DNA from: an uncultured Oscillospiraceae bacterium
GTDB lineage: Bacteria; Bacillota; Clostridia; Oscillospirales; Oscillospiraceae
Direction: 5' to 3'
Assembly: GCA_944385095.1 (NCBI GenBank)
Contig: CALWVS010000012.1
Coordinates: forward strand, 1 to 62,797
DNA length: 62,797 bases
Shown: positions 1 to 8,896 of the stretch, piece by piece
Layout of the letters: the number at the start of each line of letters is the position of its first letter
Numbering within the stretch: position 1 is the stretch's first letter
The notes under the pieces: model-generated
Told to the model about the DNA's origin: nothing
What the model saw: the letters and a program-made list of their open reading frames with translations, nothing else
The model's database searches: none
Translations under genes and position numbers: made by a program

Positions 1-60
1 CGTTACGAACAGGGCTCCTCCCACCGCCTAAAGGCAGTGGGTTTCCGCCCAAACTATGCT
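1..60. mobile_element. Probable right end of an IS200/IS605-type element (partial)
   Basis: Bases 20-41 form a compact hairpin, CCCACCGCC-TAAA-GGCAGTGGG, with one mismatch. This resembles the subterminal hairpins at the ends of IS200/IS605 (TnpA/TnpB) elements in Firmicutes. The reading frame of the ABC permease that follows looks normal only from about base 64 onward (GIFMNIMLV); the peptide encoded upstream (RYEQGSSHRLKAVGF) does not look like a permease. I infer that the element ends somewhere between bases 42 and 66. Any transposase lies outside the window. Confidence 0.5.
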
Positions 61-399
61 GAAGGTATTTTTATGAATATTATGCTGGTGACAGTAACCG
101 AGCGCACCCGTGAAATTGGCATTAAAAAAGCCATTGGAGCCCAGCGCAGTGTGATTGTCAATCAATTTCTGGTAGAATCCACCGTATTGTCTGGCTGTGG
201 TGGTGTAATTGGGATTTTGTTGGGCTTTGTTGGCTCTCTCATTTTAGGAAAGCTCATATATGATATGATTTTGCTTCCCAACGGGTGGATGACACTGGCA
301 GCATTTCTTTTTTCCCTGCTCATTGGTGTGGGCTTTGGTCTGTATCCGGCGGTCAAGGCCTCCGGTTTGCAGCCAGTGGACGCATTGCGGGCAGATTGA
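61..399 (+). pseudogene. MacB/FtsX-type ABC transporter permease, C-terminal fragment
   Basis: This is the C-terminal third of a MacB-like ABC permease, a membrane protein that works with an ATPase to move peptides, antibiotics or lipoproteins. The near-invariant motif MNIMLVTVTERTREIGIKKA follows TM2 in this family. Two further hydrophobic segments (about residues 50-75 and 85-105 of the readable part) and the closing motif PAVKASGLQPVDALRAD complete the FtsX domain. The N-terminal TM and periplasmic-type MacB core domain are missing. The fragment is preceded by what looks like an IS200/IS605 end, so the gene is probably interrupted rather than merely cut by the window edge. A GTG at base 37 would translate element sequence and is unlikely to be a real start. 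Confidence 0.7.
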
Positions 400-420
400 G
401 TGTTTGAGGTGATGAAAACA

Positions 421-2733
421 ATGAAACAACAACTTGGTGCAATTCTGCTGTGTGGTGCAGTGTGTCTCACAGGAATTCCTGCCATCCATGCAGCAGCCTT
501 CAGCGATATTTCCGATGAGACAACCCAGCTTGCAGCGGCAACCTTACAGGGCTTGGGTGTGGTGTCCGGAACGGGGAGCAATACCTTCCGACCCAATGAT
601 ACCTTAACCCGTGCAGAGCTGTGTACTATGGCTGTCAATGCCCTTGGGCTAAGCAGTCAGGTGAGCAGCTACGCCAGAAAAACCATTTTTTCTGATGTGT
701 CAGCCTCTGCTTGGTATAATGGATATGTGAATCTCGCCTACAGTCAGGGGCTGATGAATGGCTATGGCAATGGCACCTTTCACCCAGAAGAAGCTGTCAC
801 CTATGAACAGGCTGTGGCTGTTTTTCTGGGCATGTTACAGTATACCAGTGCAGAAATTGGAACGGTGTGGCCCTTGGACTATACCGCCTTTGCGGATTCT
901 CTGGGGCTGTCTGAGGGGCTGAGTGTGGAGACCTCCTGCACCATCACCCGTGGAGAGGCAGCCGTTTTGCTGTACCGCACCTTAAAAGAAACGGTCAACG
1001 GAACCAACCAGCCCTGCTATGAAACCCTAGCAAATGTGACATCCACACAGGATGTTGTTTTACTGGACACTGATTCCAGTTATGGCAACGGCAGCAATTT
1101 ACTGATGGTATATTCCATTGGTACCGAAGCGGGAACCAGTTACTATACCCAGACCACACAGCAGAGCAGCAGTCTGGAAGGATATTTTGGAACCTTACTG
1201 TTTCACAGTTCCGGGCAAGTGTTGGGCTTCATCCCCCAAGAAGGTGGGTTTGAAGATGTGACCATTGGAACTGCCACAGCAGCAGAACTGACGGACAAAT
1301 CCGGCAGCAGCATCCGCATTTCAGGGGACACTGTTGTGGTGGTTGGTGGAACTTCCTATCCCTACACCACAACTGGCTATCTGCAACTTGCCCAGTGGAG
1401 CGGGAAAACCGCTCGTCTATTCTATGAAGATGACGGCACTTTGGCTTGCATCTACCTGTCTGGTGGCACCAATGCTTCTTCTGAAGCAGTGGTGGCAACC
1501 ACCAACTCTGTCAGCTCCCTTGCTAGACAGCTAGCCATTACAGACACCACCTACACCATCACCAAAAATGGAATTGTATCTGATGCAGACGAGATTGCCC
1601 AGTACGATGTGGGGTATTATGATGGTTCCAGTGGGACACTTCGGGTATCAGACTATAAAATCACTGGCTATCTTACACAGGCATCTCCCAGCGTGGCGGC
1701 AGCAGAAACCGTAACCGTAGCAGGTACCAGTTTTGAAGTGCTGGAATGTGCATGGGACTCCCTATCTCAAGTCCAGTTAGGAACAAAAGTAACTCTGTTA
1801 TTGACAGATGACTGCAAGGTAGCAGCTGCTTATCAAGCTACAGAAGTATCTGCCTCCATGATTGGTGTACTTTCGGAAGACGGAAAATCTGTCACCCTCA
1901 GCGACAGTGGCATTGTCATCAGTGCCAATACCATAGAGTATGATGAGGACAATCTGGGCGGTCTTGTCACAGTCTATGAGGTGAATGGAACTGGTCTGCG
2001 GTGCAGTGGAATTGTAGAAAACAGCCGTGGAGATGATTTGGATTTACAAACTGGTATGCTGGGCAGTCTGGAACTTTCCCCAAGCTGTTCCATCTATGAG
2101 TGGGCAGGTGCTGGCTGTGTGTACGACTTAGAGGGCAACTCAGGTGGCGTTTCTCATGATTTTGAGGCGTTGGACTGGCTGGACACCATTTCTGAGCGAC
2201 AAATTGCATATTACCACCAGAACAGTGCTGGGCAGGTGGATATTTTGTTACTGGAAAATGTCACGGGCAACTGTTATGACTACGGTCTGGTCAAAACTTA
2301 CTCTGGTGAAACTGGCATCAATCTAGGTGGGGACAGCACAAACAGTGCATTGACCATTACCTCCTCTGCTGGTGTTTCTTCCAAATACCTCAACGCAAAT
2401 CCTGTCACCAGTGACACCTATGTAGGCATTGCTACCAGACAGCACTCCAGCGGCTATACTCAGGTGACTGCCATTCAAACTTTAAACCGTATCACCAATA
2501 TCTCCTCCAGTGCATTCTATCTCTATGAAGACAGCTGGTATGTGGACATCAACGGAACCCCAGTGCGTGTCTCAGACCAGGTAGAAATCTGCCTCACAAA
2601 TGAAGATGGGGAGAGTATTTGGATTAGTGGTGAAACTGGTATGACCTCTATTGCAGCAACCAATGATACCTTTACAGTTTACTATGACCAGACAAGCTCT
2701 GGCAGTGCTCAAGTCCGAATCCTTGTCTCTTAG
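421..2733 (+). CDS. SLH-domain surface protein with unknown C-terminal region
   Basis: This is a secreted protein of 770 aa. An N-terminal signal peptide (MKQQLGAILLCGAVCLTGIP, cleavage near AIHA-A) is followed by three S-layer homology repeats at about residues 25-75, 85-140 and 150-195. Signature pieces are FSDISDE, FRPNDTLTRAE, FSDVSASAWY and ITRGEAA. SLH domains anchor proteins to pyruvylated secondary wall polymers. The remaining ~570 aa are Ser/Thr/Gly-rich beta-type sequence that I do not recognise. The ATG at 421 is chosen because GAGGTGAT (406-413) sits 7-8 nt before it; GTG 400 and ATG 412 are too close to that site. It follows the truncated permease by about 20 nt and may once have been in its operon. 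Confidence 0.8.
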   Translation: MKQQLGAILLCGAVCLTGIPAIHAAAFSDISDETTQLAAATLQGLGVVSGTGSNTFRPNDTLTRAELCTMAVNALGLSSQVSSYARKTIFSDVSASAWYNGYVNLAYSQGLMNGYGNGTFHPEEAVTYEQAVAVFLGMLQYTSAEIGTVWPLDYTAFADSLGLSEGLSVETSCTITRGEAAVLLYRTLKETVNGTNQPCYETLANVTSTQDVVLLDTDSSYGNGSNLLMVYSIGTEAGTSYYTQTTQQSSSLEGYFGTLLFHSSGQVLGFIPQEGGFEDVTIGTATAAELTDKSGSSIRISGDTVVVVGGTSYPYTTTGYLQLAQWSGKTARLFYEDDGTLACIYLSGGTNASSEAVVATTNSVSSLARQLAITDTTYTITKNGIVSDADEIAQYDVGYYDGSSGTLRVSDYKITGYLTQASPSVAAAETVTVAGTSFEVLECAWDSLSQVQLGTKVTLLLTDDCKVAAAYQATEVSASMIGVLSEDGKSVTLSDSGIVISANTIEYDEDNLGGLVTVYEVNGTGLRCSGIVENSRGDDLDLQTGMLGSLELSPSCSIYEWAGAGCVYDLEGNSGGVSHDFEALDWLDTISERQIAYYHQNSAGQVDILLLENVTGNCYDYGLVKTYSGETGINLGGDSTNSALTITSSAGVSSKYLNANPVTSDTYVGIATRQHSSGYTQVTAIQTLNRITNISSSAFYLYEDSWYVDINGTPVRVSDQVEICLTNEDGESIWISGETGMTSIAATNDTFTVYYDQTSSGSAQVRILVS

Positions 2734-2755
2734 TTGAATTGAATACAGCAATCAG

Positions 2756-2803
2756 AACCCCCTTCTGTCACAAAATCGGCTGTGGCGGAAGGGGGTTGTC
2801 TCT
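2756..2803 (+). terminator. Rho-independent terminator after the SLH gene
   Basis: A 16-bp stem pairs 2756-2771 with 2782-2797 (AACCCCCTTC...GAAGGGGGTT plus G-U pairs nearer the loop). Only a short T-rich tail follows, so the terminator is strong in stem and weak in its T tract. Confidence 0.7.
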
Positions 2804-2896
2804 TGTATGGCAACCATGGTTTCTCAGAAACATCTCTGGACCAATTGAAAAATATGGCACATTGATAGAAAAAGAACTTTCCTTCTCCTCATAATG

Positions 2897-2905
2897 TGGT
2901 ATAAT
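2897..2905 (+). promoter_or_regulatory. Extended -10 promoter of the first chemoreceptor
   Basis: TGGTATAAT is an exact extended -10 element. It lies about 75 nt before the chemoreceptor start. No good -35 box is visible, which is common with extended -10 promoters. It does not look like a SigD promoter. Confidence 0.55.
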
Positions 2906-2979
2906 ACTACCAATAGAATCCCTTGTCGCACGGAATACAAAATTGGAAATTGTATTATGAACTGAGAGGGTGAAGTTGT

Positions 2980-5040
2980 ATGAAACGGAGACAAACCAGT
3001 GAGGTCAGTGGTCACAGAAAGGTAAAAATGGGAATCTTAGGGAAAATGCTTGCCAGCATTTTATTACCTTTGATTGTGATTCTATCTATTGTTGTGGTAA
3101 ATCTGAATTCTGCTGTGGGAAAAATTGTATTTCGTCTCGATAGCCAGTATGCGGTCGCATCTGTAAGAGAAGCAGCCCAATCGGTAGACAGTTTTTTCCA
3201 GAAATATCTGTCCTATGCTCAGACTGTGGCATCTTCTGGGGAGATAGAAGAAATCATAGATAACTGGCAGGAAGCAGACTTTATTGGCTCCGAACATCGA
3301 ACTCTGCTGATCAATTACCTTGCCAGCTTTCAGGGTATTGATGATAGCTTGATTAAAGTCACCTGGATTTACAATGTCAATGCAAGGCAGCTTGTACAGT
3401 CTGATGGATTGATTTTTACCAGAAGCACCTTTGATGCAGACAGTCGAGAGTGGTATCAACAGATAAAAGAAAAGCAAACTGCCTGTGTATCTGGTGCCTA
3501 TGCTGATGCGGTCAATGGCGATTTGGTGGTGACAGTGATGGCTCCTATTCTGCGTGGAACTACGTTGCAGGCTGTGGTCGGGGTCGATATCTCCATTTCA
3601 GAACTGTCAAACATGTTAAGCGAGATGACCATTGGTCAAAGTGGCTATGTGGTACTCTTTGACAGCACCAACCACTGTGTCTACCATCCACAGGATGAAT
3701 ACATTATGATGAGTTTGGATGAAATTGGCTACTCTCAGGAGCTGACCAGTGCAGTGGGCAATGGGCAAACAGTAGAAAATATCTCTGTGCAGCGTGGCGG
3801 AGTGGATTTATATGTCACAACTACATTTTTAGATGGCAGTGACTATATGGTATTGGGCGCATTTTCTCCAGAGGAATTCCAATCCTATCTGGATCAGGTC
3901 ACTTGGCTTATGGTGAGTTACATTGGTGCCTGTATTGTGATTTTGCTTGTGATTGTGACGGTGTTGGGAATCAGAATGGTCAAAGGCATCAAAGAGTTGA
4001 CCTCTGCCGCTGGAAAAATTGCAAAAGGACAGTTGGATGTGGAAATTCAGACCAGAAGCAGCGATGAAGTAGGACTGTTGGCAGATGATATCCGTGCCAT
4101 TGTAGCCCGATTAAAGGAATATATTCTGTACATAGATGAAATTACTGACGCGCTGGATAAAATCGGTCATGGAAACTTCCAGTTTAACTTAAAACATGAA
4201 TATGTAGGAGAGTTTGCCAGAATCAAAACTGCACTGATGAAGGTACGGGCAACCATTTCTGAGACACTGCACTCTGTCATTACTGCGGCGCAGCAGGTGG
4301 ACAATGGGGCAAATCAGCTCTCCGCTGGGGCGCAAAATCTGGCTCAGGGCTCCACAGAACAGGCCTCCAGCATTGAGGAACTGGCAGCTTCCATCAAGGA
4401 AATCACCCACCATATCCATGACAATACCGTTGCCACGGAGGAATCCAACCGAGATACCCAAATGGTAGTACAGGACCTGCGTTCTGGCAGCGAAAAAATG
4501 GAAGCCATGTTACAGGCAATGGATGAGATTTCCCAAAACTCCATAGAAGTGGGTAAAATCATCAAAAGTATTGAGGATATTGCCTTCCAGACCAACATTC
4601 TTGCATTGAATGCAGCCATAGAGGCGGCACGGGCAGGAGAGGCAGGAAAGGGCTTTGCTGTGGTGGCAGAAGAGGTACGAAATCTGGCAGCCAAAACAAC
4701 ACAGGCCTCACAGTCCACTTCCAACCTCATTGTCAAAGCTTTGGATGCAGTAGAACACGGAAAAAAAGTGGCAGACGATACTGCACAGACCTTCCACCAT
4801 ATCTATGACAACATCCAACAAATTGCTCAGCGTTCTGAAAGCATTGCCAAAAGTGCAGAATATCAGGACACTGTCATTCGCCAGACCTCCATTGGCGTAG
4901 ACCAAATCTCTAATGTGGTGCAAGCCAATACCGCCACCGCAGAGGAGGCAGCCGCCACCAGTGAGGAACTGTCTGCTCAAGCCAACACACTCAAAGAACT
5001 GGTAAGTCAGTTTGTACTGAGCGATACAAATACACCATAA
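2980..5040 (+). CDS. Methyl-accepting chemotaxis protein with dCache sensor
   Basis: This is a membrane chemoreceptor of 686 aa that would signal to CheA/CheW. TM1 lies at about residues 19-42, an extracellular dCache domain at 45-300, TM2 at 308-330, HAMP at 331-385 and the methyl-accepting coiled coil at about 420-680, with the conserved tip [20 protein letters not shown]. The sensor contains SREWYQQ, SGAYADA and VVGVDIS, which resemble the R-W-Y / Y-x-D / D pattern known for amino-acid-binding dCache_1 domains, so an amino-acid ligand is inferred. The start follows GAGAGGGTG with 7-nt spacing. An AgcS amino-acid carrier lies directly downstream behind a terminator. No C-terminal CheR-tethering pentapeptide is obvious. 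Confidence 0.93.
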   Translation: MKRRQTSEVSGHRKVKMGILGKMLASILLPLIVILSIVVVNLNSAVGKIVFRLDSQYAVASVREAAQSVDSFFQKYLSYAQTVASSGEIEEIIDNWQEADFIGSEHRTLLINYLASFQGIDDSLIKVTWIYNVNARQLVQSDGLIFTRSTFDADSREWYQQIKEKQTACVSGAYADAVNGDLVVTVMAPILRGTTLQAVVGVDISISELSNMLSEMTIGQSGYVVLFDSTNHCVYHPQDEYIMMSLDEIGYSQELTSAVGNGQTVENISVQRGGVDLYVTTTFLDGSDYMVLGAFSPEEFQSYLDQVTWLMVSYIGACIVILLVIVTVLGIRMVKGIKELTSAAGKIAKGQLDVEIQTRSSDEVGLLADDIRAIVARLKEYILYIDEITDALDKIGHGNFQFNLKHEYVGEFARIKTALMKVRATISETLHSVITAAQQVDNGANQLSAGAQNLAQGSTEQASSIEELAASIKEITHHIHDNTVATEESNRDTQMVVQDLRSGSEKMEAMLQAMDEISQNSIEVGKIIKSIEDIAFQTNILALNAAIEAARAGEAGKGFAVVAEEVRNLAAKTTQASQSTSNLIVKALDAVEHGKKVADDTAQTFHHIYDNIQQIAQRSESIAKSAEYQDTVIRQTSIGVDQISNVVQANTATAEEAAATSEELSAQANTLKELVSQFVLSDTNTP

Positions 5041-5081
5041 CACTCTGTTCTTCTTCGGATGAACACAACATAATACACACA

Positions 5082-5130
5082 AAAAACGACCTGCCGCTTC
5101 TTCATGAAGTGATAGGTCGTTTTTCTTTCT
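5082..5130 (+). terminator. Terminator after the chemoreceptor
   Basis: AAAAACGACCT (5082-5092) pairs with AGGTCGTTTTT (5114-5124). The loop is itself partly self-complementary around CTTCATGAAG. A T-rich tail follows. Confidence 0.8.
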
Positions 5131-5220
5131 GTCTCTCTGTATGTCTGTCACAAAAAATATTCTGTTTTGCCCCCTGTGTGCATAAACTTCTGGTATCGTA
5201 TTGGATTGGGGGACTGATGT

Positions 5221-6600
5221 ATGTTGGCAGCACTGGCAGACACTCTGTGGAACCCCTGGCTGTTGGGGTTCTTTTTACTCACTGGACTTTACTTCTCTCT
5301 GCGCTCTGGATTTTTTCCCCTGTTTTGTCTGCCCACCTGGGTCAAAGCCACCATTTGCAGCCTGTTCACCAAAAAACACACCACTCATACCGGCATTTCT
5401 TCCATTCAGGCTCTGTCCACCGCTCTGGCTGCCACCATTGGCACTGGCAGTATTGCCGGTGTTGCCACTGCCATTGTACTGGGTGGGGCAGGCTCTCTGT
5501 TCTGGATGTGGGTTGCTGCCCTTTTGGGGATGATGACAAGCTGTGTGGAAAAGCTGCTGGCAGTTCGCTTTCACCGTCCCACTCAGACAGGGAGTTGGAG
5601 AGGAGGACCCATGTACTATCTGTTGGATGGGCTGGGCTGCCCTGTGCTGGCAGTCTGGTTTGCCCTCGCCTGTCTGCCTGCCACACTGGCAGGGGGTAAT
5701 CTGGTACAGTCTGCTTCCATTGCTTCCGCTCTGGAACACAGTCTGGGTATTCCAAAACTGGCAACTGGTCTTGTGCTTGCCTGTACTGTTGTCGGTATTC
5801 TGAAAGGGGGGCTTGCAAAGATTGCAGACCTTTCCTCCCTGCTGGTCCCCAGTATGGCTCTCCTCTATCTGGGCAGTGGGTGTGTCATTCTGTTTGTCTG
5901 TCGAGCCATGATTCCAGAGGCATTTCATCTCATTGTATCCTCTGCCTTTTCTCCCCCTGCGGCTGTGGGTGGTGGTGTGGGATACTCCATCCTCACCGGG
6001 CTGCGCTATGGGGTGGCACGTGGGGTGTTTACCAATGAGGCAGGTCTGGGAGCTTCTGCCATTGCCCATGCTGCTGCTCAGGTGGAACACCCTGCAAGAC
6101 AGGGGATGTGGGGTATTTTTGAGGTATTTGTATCCACCTTTCTGGTGTGTACTTTGACAGGGCTGGTGATTCTGGTCAGCGGTGTCTATCAACCCGCAGA
6201 AGTTCTGGTTCAGATACAATCTGGCACGCTGCCGGAATCTGCTCTGGGTGTTCCCCTTGTGTCCACCGCTTTTTCTACCGTGTTTGGTTCCATTGGCTCC
6301 TGGATTGTGTCCCTGTGTTTGTTGCTGTTTGCCTTTTCTTCCATTCTGGGCTGGAGTTACTATGGACAGGAAGCCCTCTATTTTCTGTCCCCTTCTGTCT
6401 TACTGCAAAAAGGGTACTCCATATTGTTTCCTGTATGTATTGTGGTGGGAGCTGTGTGGGATGTGTCTCAACTCTGGTCGCTGGTGGATGTATGCAACGC
6501 TTTGATGGCGATTCCCAACCTCATTGGTCTGCTGGCACTCTCTCCACAGGCGTTCCGCTGTCTGGATAACTGGCTCACCATCAGGAAATCCAGTTGGTAA
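5221..6600 (+). CDS. Alanine/glycine:cation symporter, AGCS family
   Basis: This is a 459-aa integral membrane protein with about ten hydrophobic segments. AGCS (AlsT/AgcS) carriers import alanine or glycine with sodium. Diagnostic stretches are GTGSIAGVATAIVLGG (about residues 73-88), FWMWVAALLGMMTSCVEKLL, GGPMYYLLDGLG and RGVFTNEAGLGASAIAHAAA. Length matches the family. The ATG at 5221 has a weak G-rich ribosome site (TTGGGGGA). The 3' end overlaps the convergent nitroreductase gene by 20 nt with no terminator in between. Confidence 0.92.
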   Translation: MLAALADTLWNPWLLGFFLLTGLYFSLRSGFFPLFCLPTWVKATICSLFTKKHTTHTGISSIQALSTALAATIGTGSIAGVATAIVLGGAGSLFWMWVAALLGMMTSCVEKLLAVRFHRPTQTGSWRGGPMYYLLDGLGCPVLAVWFALACLPATLAGGNLVQSASIASALEHSLGIPKLATGLVLACTVVGILKGGLAKIADLSSLLVPSMALLYLGSGCVILFVCRAMIPEAFHLIVSSAFSPPAAVGGGVGYSILTGLRYGVARGVFTNEAGLGASAIAHAAAQVEHPARQGMWGIFEVFVSTFLVCTLTGLVILVSGVYQPAEVLVQIQSGTLPESALGVPLVSTAFSTVFGSIGSWIVSLCLLLFAFSSILGWSYYGQEALYFLSPSVLLQKGYSILFPVCIVVGAVWDVSQLWSLVDVCNALMAIPNLIGLLALSPQAFRCLDNWLTIRKSSW

Positions 6601-7111
6601 CAAGCTTTCTTTCTGTCTCCCGCTCCGCAGGCGCTTGGGCTGCATATCCAATGCCCAATGCCACCACAGGGGAAAATCCCTCTGGTAACTGAAGCTGTTC
6701 CAGCAATGCAGGCTGCCCATGCAGTGCTCGCACTGGTCCTCCAAAAATCACACTGCCCAATCCCAACTCAGTGGCAGCCAGTGCCAGATTTTCCACTGCT
6801 ACACCGCCATTGAGATAGGGTGTGGAGCTTGGGATTTCTTCTCCTGTTCGACCGGACAGCAGCACCACCAGAGGCACACCATACAGGGGATGTTCTCCCA
6901 ATTTGTCGTACATCTTTGCTGTGGCTTCATCCCATGCCTTTAAAAAATCCTCTCTGGTAATGACGGTGACGTGTAAATCTTCATAGCGTTTCATGGCAAT
7001 GGGTGTGGCATATACCGCTTTCAGCAGTTCCTCCACCTTCTCCTGTTCCACTGCCTTGTGTTCATAATTCCGGCAGGAATATCTCTCCTGAATGGCTTGC
7101 ATGGTGTTCAT
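6581..7111 (-). CDS. Nitroreductase-family FMN oxidoreductase
   Basis: This 176-aa protein has the nitroreductase fold. The N-terminal AIQERYSCRNYEHKAV holds the FMN-phosphate-binding Arg/Ser region, NGGVAVENLALAATELGLGS is the conserved core helix, and GIGYAA near the C-terminus is typical. Such enzymes reduce nitro, quinone or flavin substrates with NAD(P)H; the substrate here is unknown. AAAGGAAG precedes the ATG. It lies 31 nt downstream of the DUF1963 gene, so the two are probably co-transcribed from the promoter near 8000. Confidence 0.88.
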   Translation of the reverse strand: MNTMQAIQERYSCRNYEHKAVEQEKVEELLKAVYATPIAMKRYEDLHVTVITREDFLKAWDEATAKMYDKLGEHPLYGVPLVVLLSGRTGEEIPSSTPYLNGGVAVENLALAATELGLGSVIFGGPVRALHGQPALLEQLQLPEGFSPVVALGIGYAAQAPAERETERKLVTNWIS

Positions 7112-7142
7112 GGTAATCTGCTTCCTTTCTTTTTGATTTTAT

Positions 7143-7952
7143 TTAATAGCACTGTTGAATGAGCCAGGTCCGGTCAAATCTGCGCTCCTTCAAATCCTCC
7201 AATGGAATATAGAAATAGATTCTGCCACAGTCTCCAAACATCAATTCAAAGTCCTTTGTGGCAACGGTGTCCAACTGAAAGAGAAGCTGCCATTTCTCTA
7301 CACTGGGTTTGCGCAGGCTCTCCCGCTCCTCCAGTGGAATCTCTGACCAGCTTCCACCCAAATAGTAGCCTCTCTCAATCAGTTCACATTCCAGTGTCAT
7401 ATTATTTTGAATGATATCTGCCCAGCCCAACAACTGAGAGCGGTTGTCTGGATACCAGAAGCCCAGTTCCCGTCTGGCATTGTCATAGGGTCGCAATTCT
7501 GCATCCAGAAAATCCAACCCCAACAGGGGGCAGACATCCGACCAGTCTGGTATCTCCTGTAATGTGCTGTATTCTACCTGTAACTCTGGCAATGGGATAC
7601 CCTGTGGCTGTACAGCCTGTAACACTTCACAGTCAAACCAGAATACCCTTGCACTTCCTCTGGATTTTGGGTCATATCCCCAGGGCTGTTCCTCCAAATC
7701 ATAGAAAAACGACAGAAGCCCTGTTTTTGGCAGTAATCCACTCTGGTCAAATGCTGCCAGCTCCCTGCACTGAAACTGTGCCAGAAAACTCAGGGGACGC
7801 CCGTTCTGGTCGGTTGGCCATAGAAACTCCTTGGGTACATGGGGACAGCCTCCAAATTTACTTCCACCTGTGGCAACCGGTTCTCCCTCCTGAAATGTCA
7901 ACCCAATGGCTGGTTTTGTCAGCTTTGGCAACTGTTCTTTCCAATCTGTCAT
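7143..7952 (-). CDS. YwqG-like DUF1963 protein
   Basis: This is a 269-aa cytoplasmic protein. The pattern GGSKFGGCPHVPKEFLWP, followed by PLSFLAQFQC and GLLSFFYD, is that of the DUF1963/YwqG family. The C-terminal part DFELMFGDCGRIYFYIPLED fits as well. The biochemical role of the family is not established. It is the first gene of a two-gene minus-strand unit with the nitroreductase. Confidence 0.85.
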   Translation of the reverse strand: MTDWKEQLPKLTKPAIGLTFQEGEPVATGGSKFGGCPHVPKEFLWPTDQNGRPLSFLAQFQCRELAAFDQSGLLPKTGLLSFFYDLEEQPWGYDPKSRGSARVFWFDCEVLQAVQPQGIPLPELQVEYSTLQEIPDWSDVCPLLGLDFLDAELRPYDNARRELGFWYPDNRSQLLGWADIIQNNMTLECELIERGYYLGGSWSEIPLEERESLRKPSVEKWQLLFQLDTVATKDFELMFGDCGRIYFYIPLEDLKERRFDRTWLIQQCY

Positions 7953-7986
7953 ATCTCAATCACCTTCTTTTGTGCCTGTTTGTCTC

Positions 7987-8015
7987 ATTGTACCACTGTA
8001 CTATGGAAAAGACAA
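7987..8015 (-). promoter_or_regulatory. SigA promoter for the DUF1963-nitroreductase unit
   Basis: Reading the minus strand, TTGTCT is followed after 17 nt by TACAAT, with a TGG just before the -10. It lies 35 nt upstream of the DUF1963 start. Confidence 0.7.
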
Positions 8016-8088
8016 TCATTCCCCCTTCCATTTCCCGTGGACAGCACCCGGAAAGCCCCTCTGTTTTCTAAAATTCGTTGCCTCTGTA

Positions 8089-8097
8089 TGGTATACT
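8089..8097 (+). promoter_or_regulatory. Extended -10 promoter for the DivIVA-like gene
   Basis: TGGTATACT lies 35 nt upstream of the start codon, divergent from the promoter at 7987-8015. No clear -35 is seen. Confidence 0.5.
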
Positions 8098-8131
8098 CCC
8101 AGAAACAAAACAGATACTGAGGTGACAAACT

Positions 8132-8770
8132 ATGGAGCATCCCTTTCGTCGGGCATGGTTCGGGGGATTTCATCGACTGGATGTGGTCAACTACATTGAA
8201 AAAACTGCCCGTCGCCACCAGAACATTCAAAAAAAACTGGAACTTGCCCTGTCTGATTTACAGGAACGGTATGATGCGTTGGAACAGCAGTCTGCCAAAC
8301 AGACAGAACAGCTCACCACACTCACCCATGAATGTACCAGATTACAACAGGCACTTCAGGAGCAAAAACGCCTGTGTGTTCTGGCGCAGACACAGGAACA
8401 ACACACTGCCCAACAGTGTACCCAGTTACAGGAACAACTGGAACAACTCTCTCCTGATGCACAGGCATACCAGATGTTGAAAAACAGATGTATTGAAATT
8501 GAGTTACAGGCAAACTGCCGTGCCCAAGCCATTGTGGAAGATGCCCAGCAACAGGCGCAGTACATACGGGAACAGGCAGAACAGTGCTTTTCCCAACTGG
8601 AGGCGGACTATCGGGCATTGCATGTCCGCATTGCCGCAGCCTCCCAACAGGCCCATCAACAGTTGGAAATTGCCTACGAGGCATTTTCACAGGTGGAGGA
8701 TCTCCTGTCCCGTCAGGCCATTTCCATGACCAGTCTGTCCTCTCTGCCCATTGGGAATCCTGTGGAATAG
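8132..8770 (+). CDS. DivIVA-like coiled-coil protein
   Basis: This 212-aa protein starts with RAWFGGFHRLDVVNYIEKTA, which resembles the N-terminal membrane-binding segment of DivIVA/GpsB-type proteins as found in clostridia. Residues ~30-200 are almost entirely Gln/Glu-rich coiled coil. It is probably a cell-pole or division-site scaffold; the exact role is unknown. GAGGTGA precedes the ATG by 7 nt. No transmembrane segment is visible. Confidence 0.6.
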   Translation: MEHPFRRAWFGGFHRLDVVNYIEKTARRHQNIQKKLELALSDLQERYDALEQQSAKQTEQLTTLTHECTRLQQALQEQKRLCVLAQTQEQHTAQQCTQLQEQLEQLSPDAQAYQMLKNRCIEIELQANCRAQAIVEDAQQQAQYIREQAEQCFSQLEADYRALHVRIAAASQQAHQQLEIAYEAFSQVEDLLSRQAISMTSLSSLPIGNPVE

Positions 8771-8831
8771 AATTTGGAGAACTTTCCACCTATTTTTGAA
8801 AAAAACATCCCGATTTCTCTCTCCTGACGGG

Positions 8832-8868
8832 TTGCCAGCACAGGGATTTTAGGATAGAATATTCTATC
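8832..8868 (+). promoter_or_regulatory. pgeF promoter with a palindromic operator over the -10
   Basis: TTGCCA (8832-8837) is separated by 17 nt from TAGAAT (8855-8860). The -10 lies inside a perfect 16-bp palindrome, GATAGAATATTCTATC (8853-8868). A protein bound there would block RNA polymerase, so a repressor site is inferred. Confidence 0.65.
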
Positions 8869-8896
8869 ATATCACCAGAAGAAAGGAGGGACGTAC

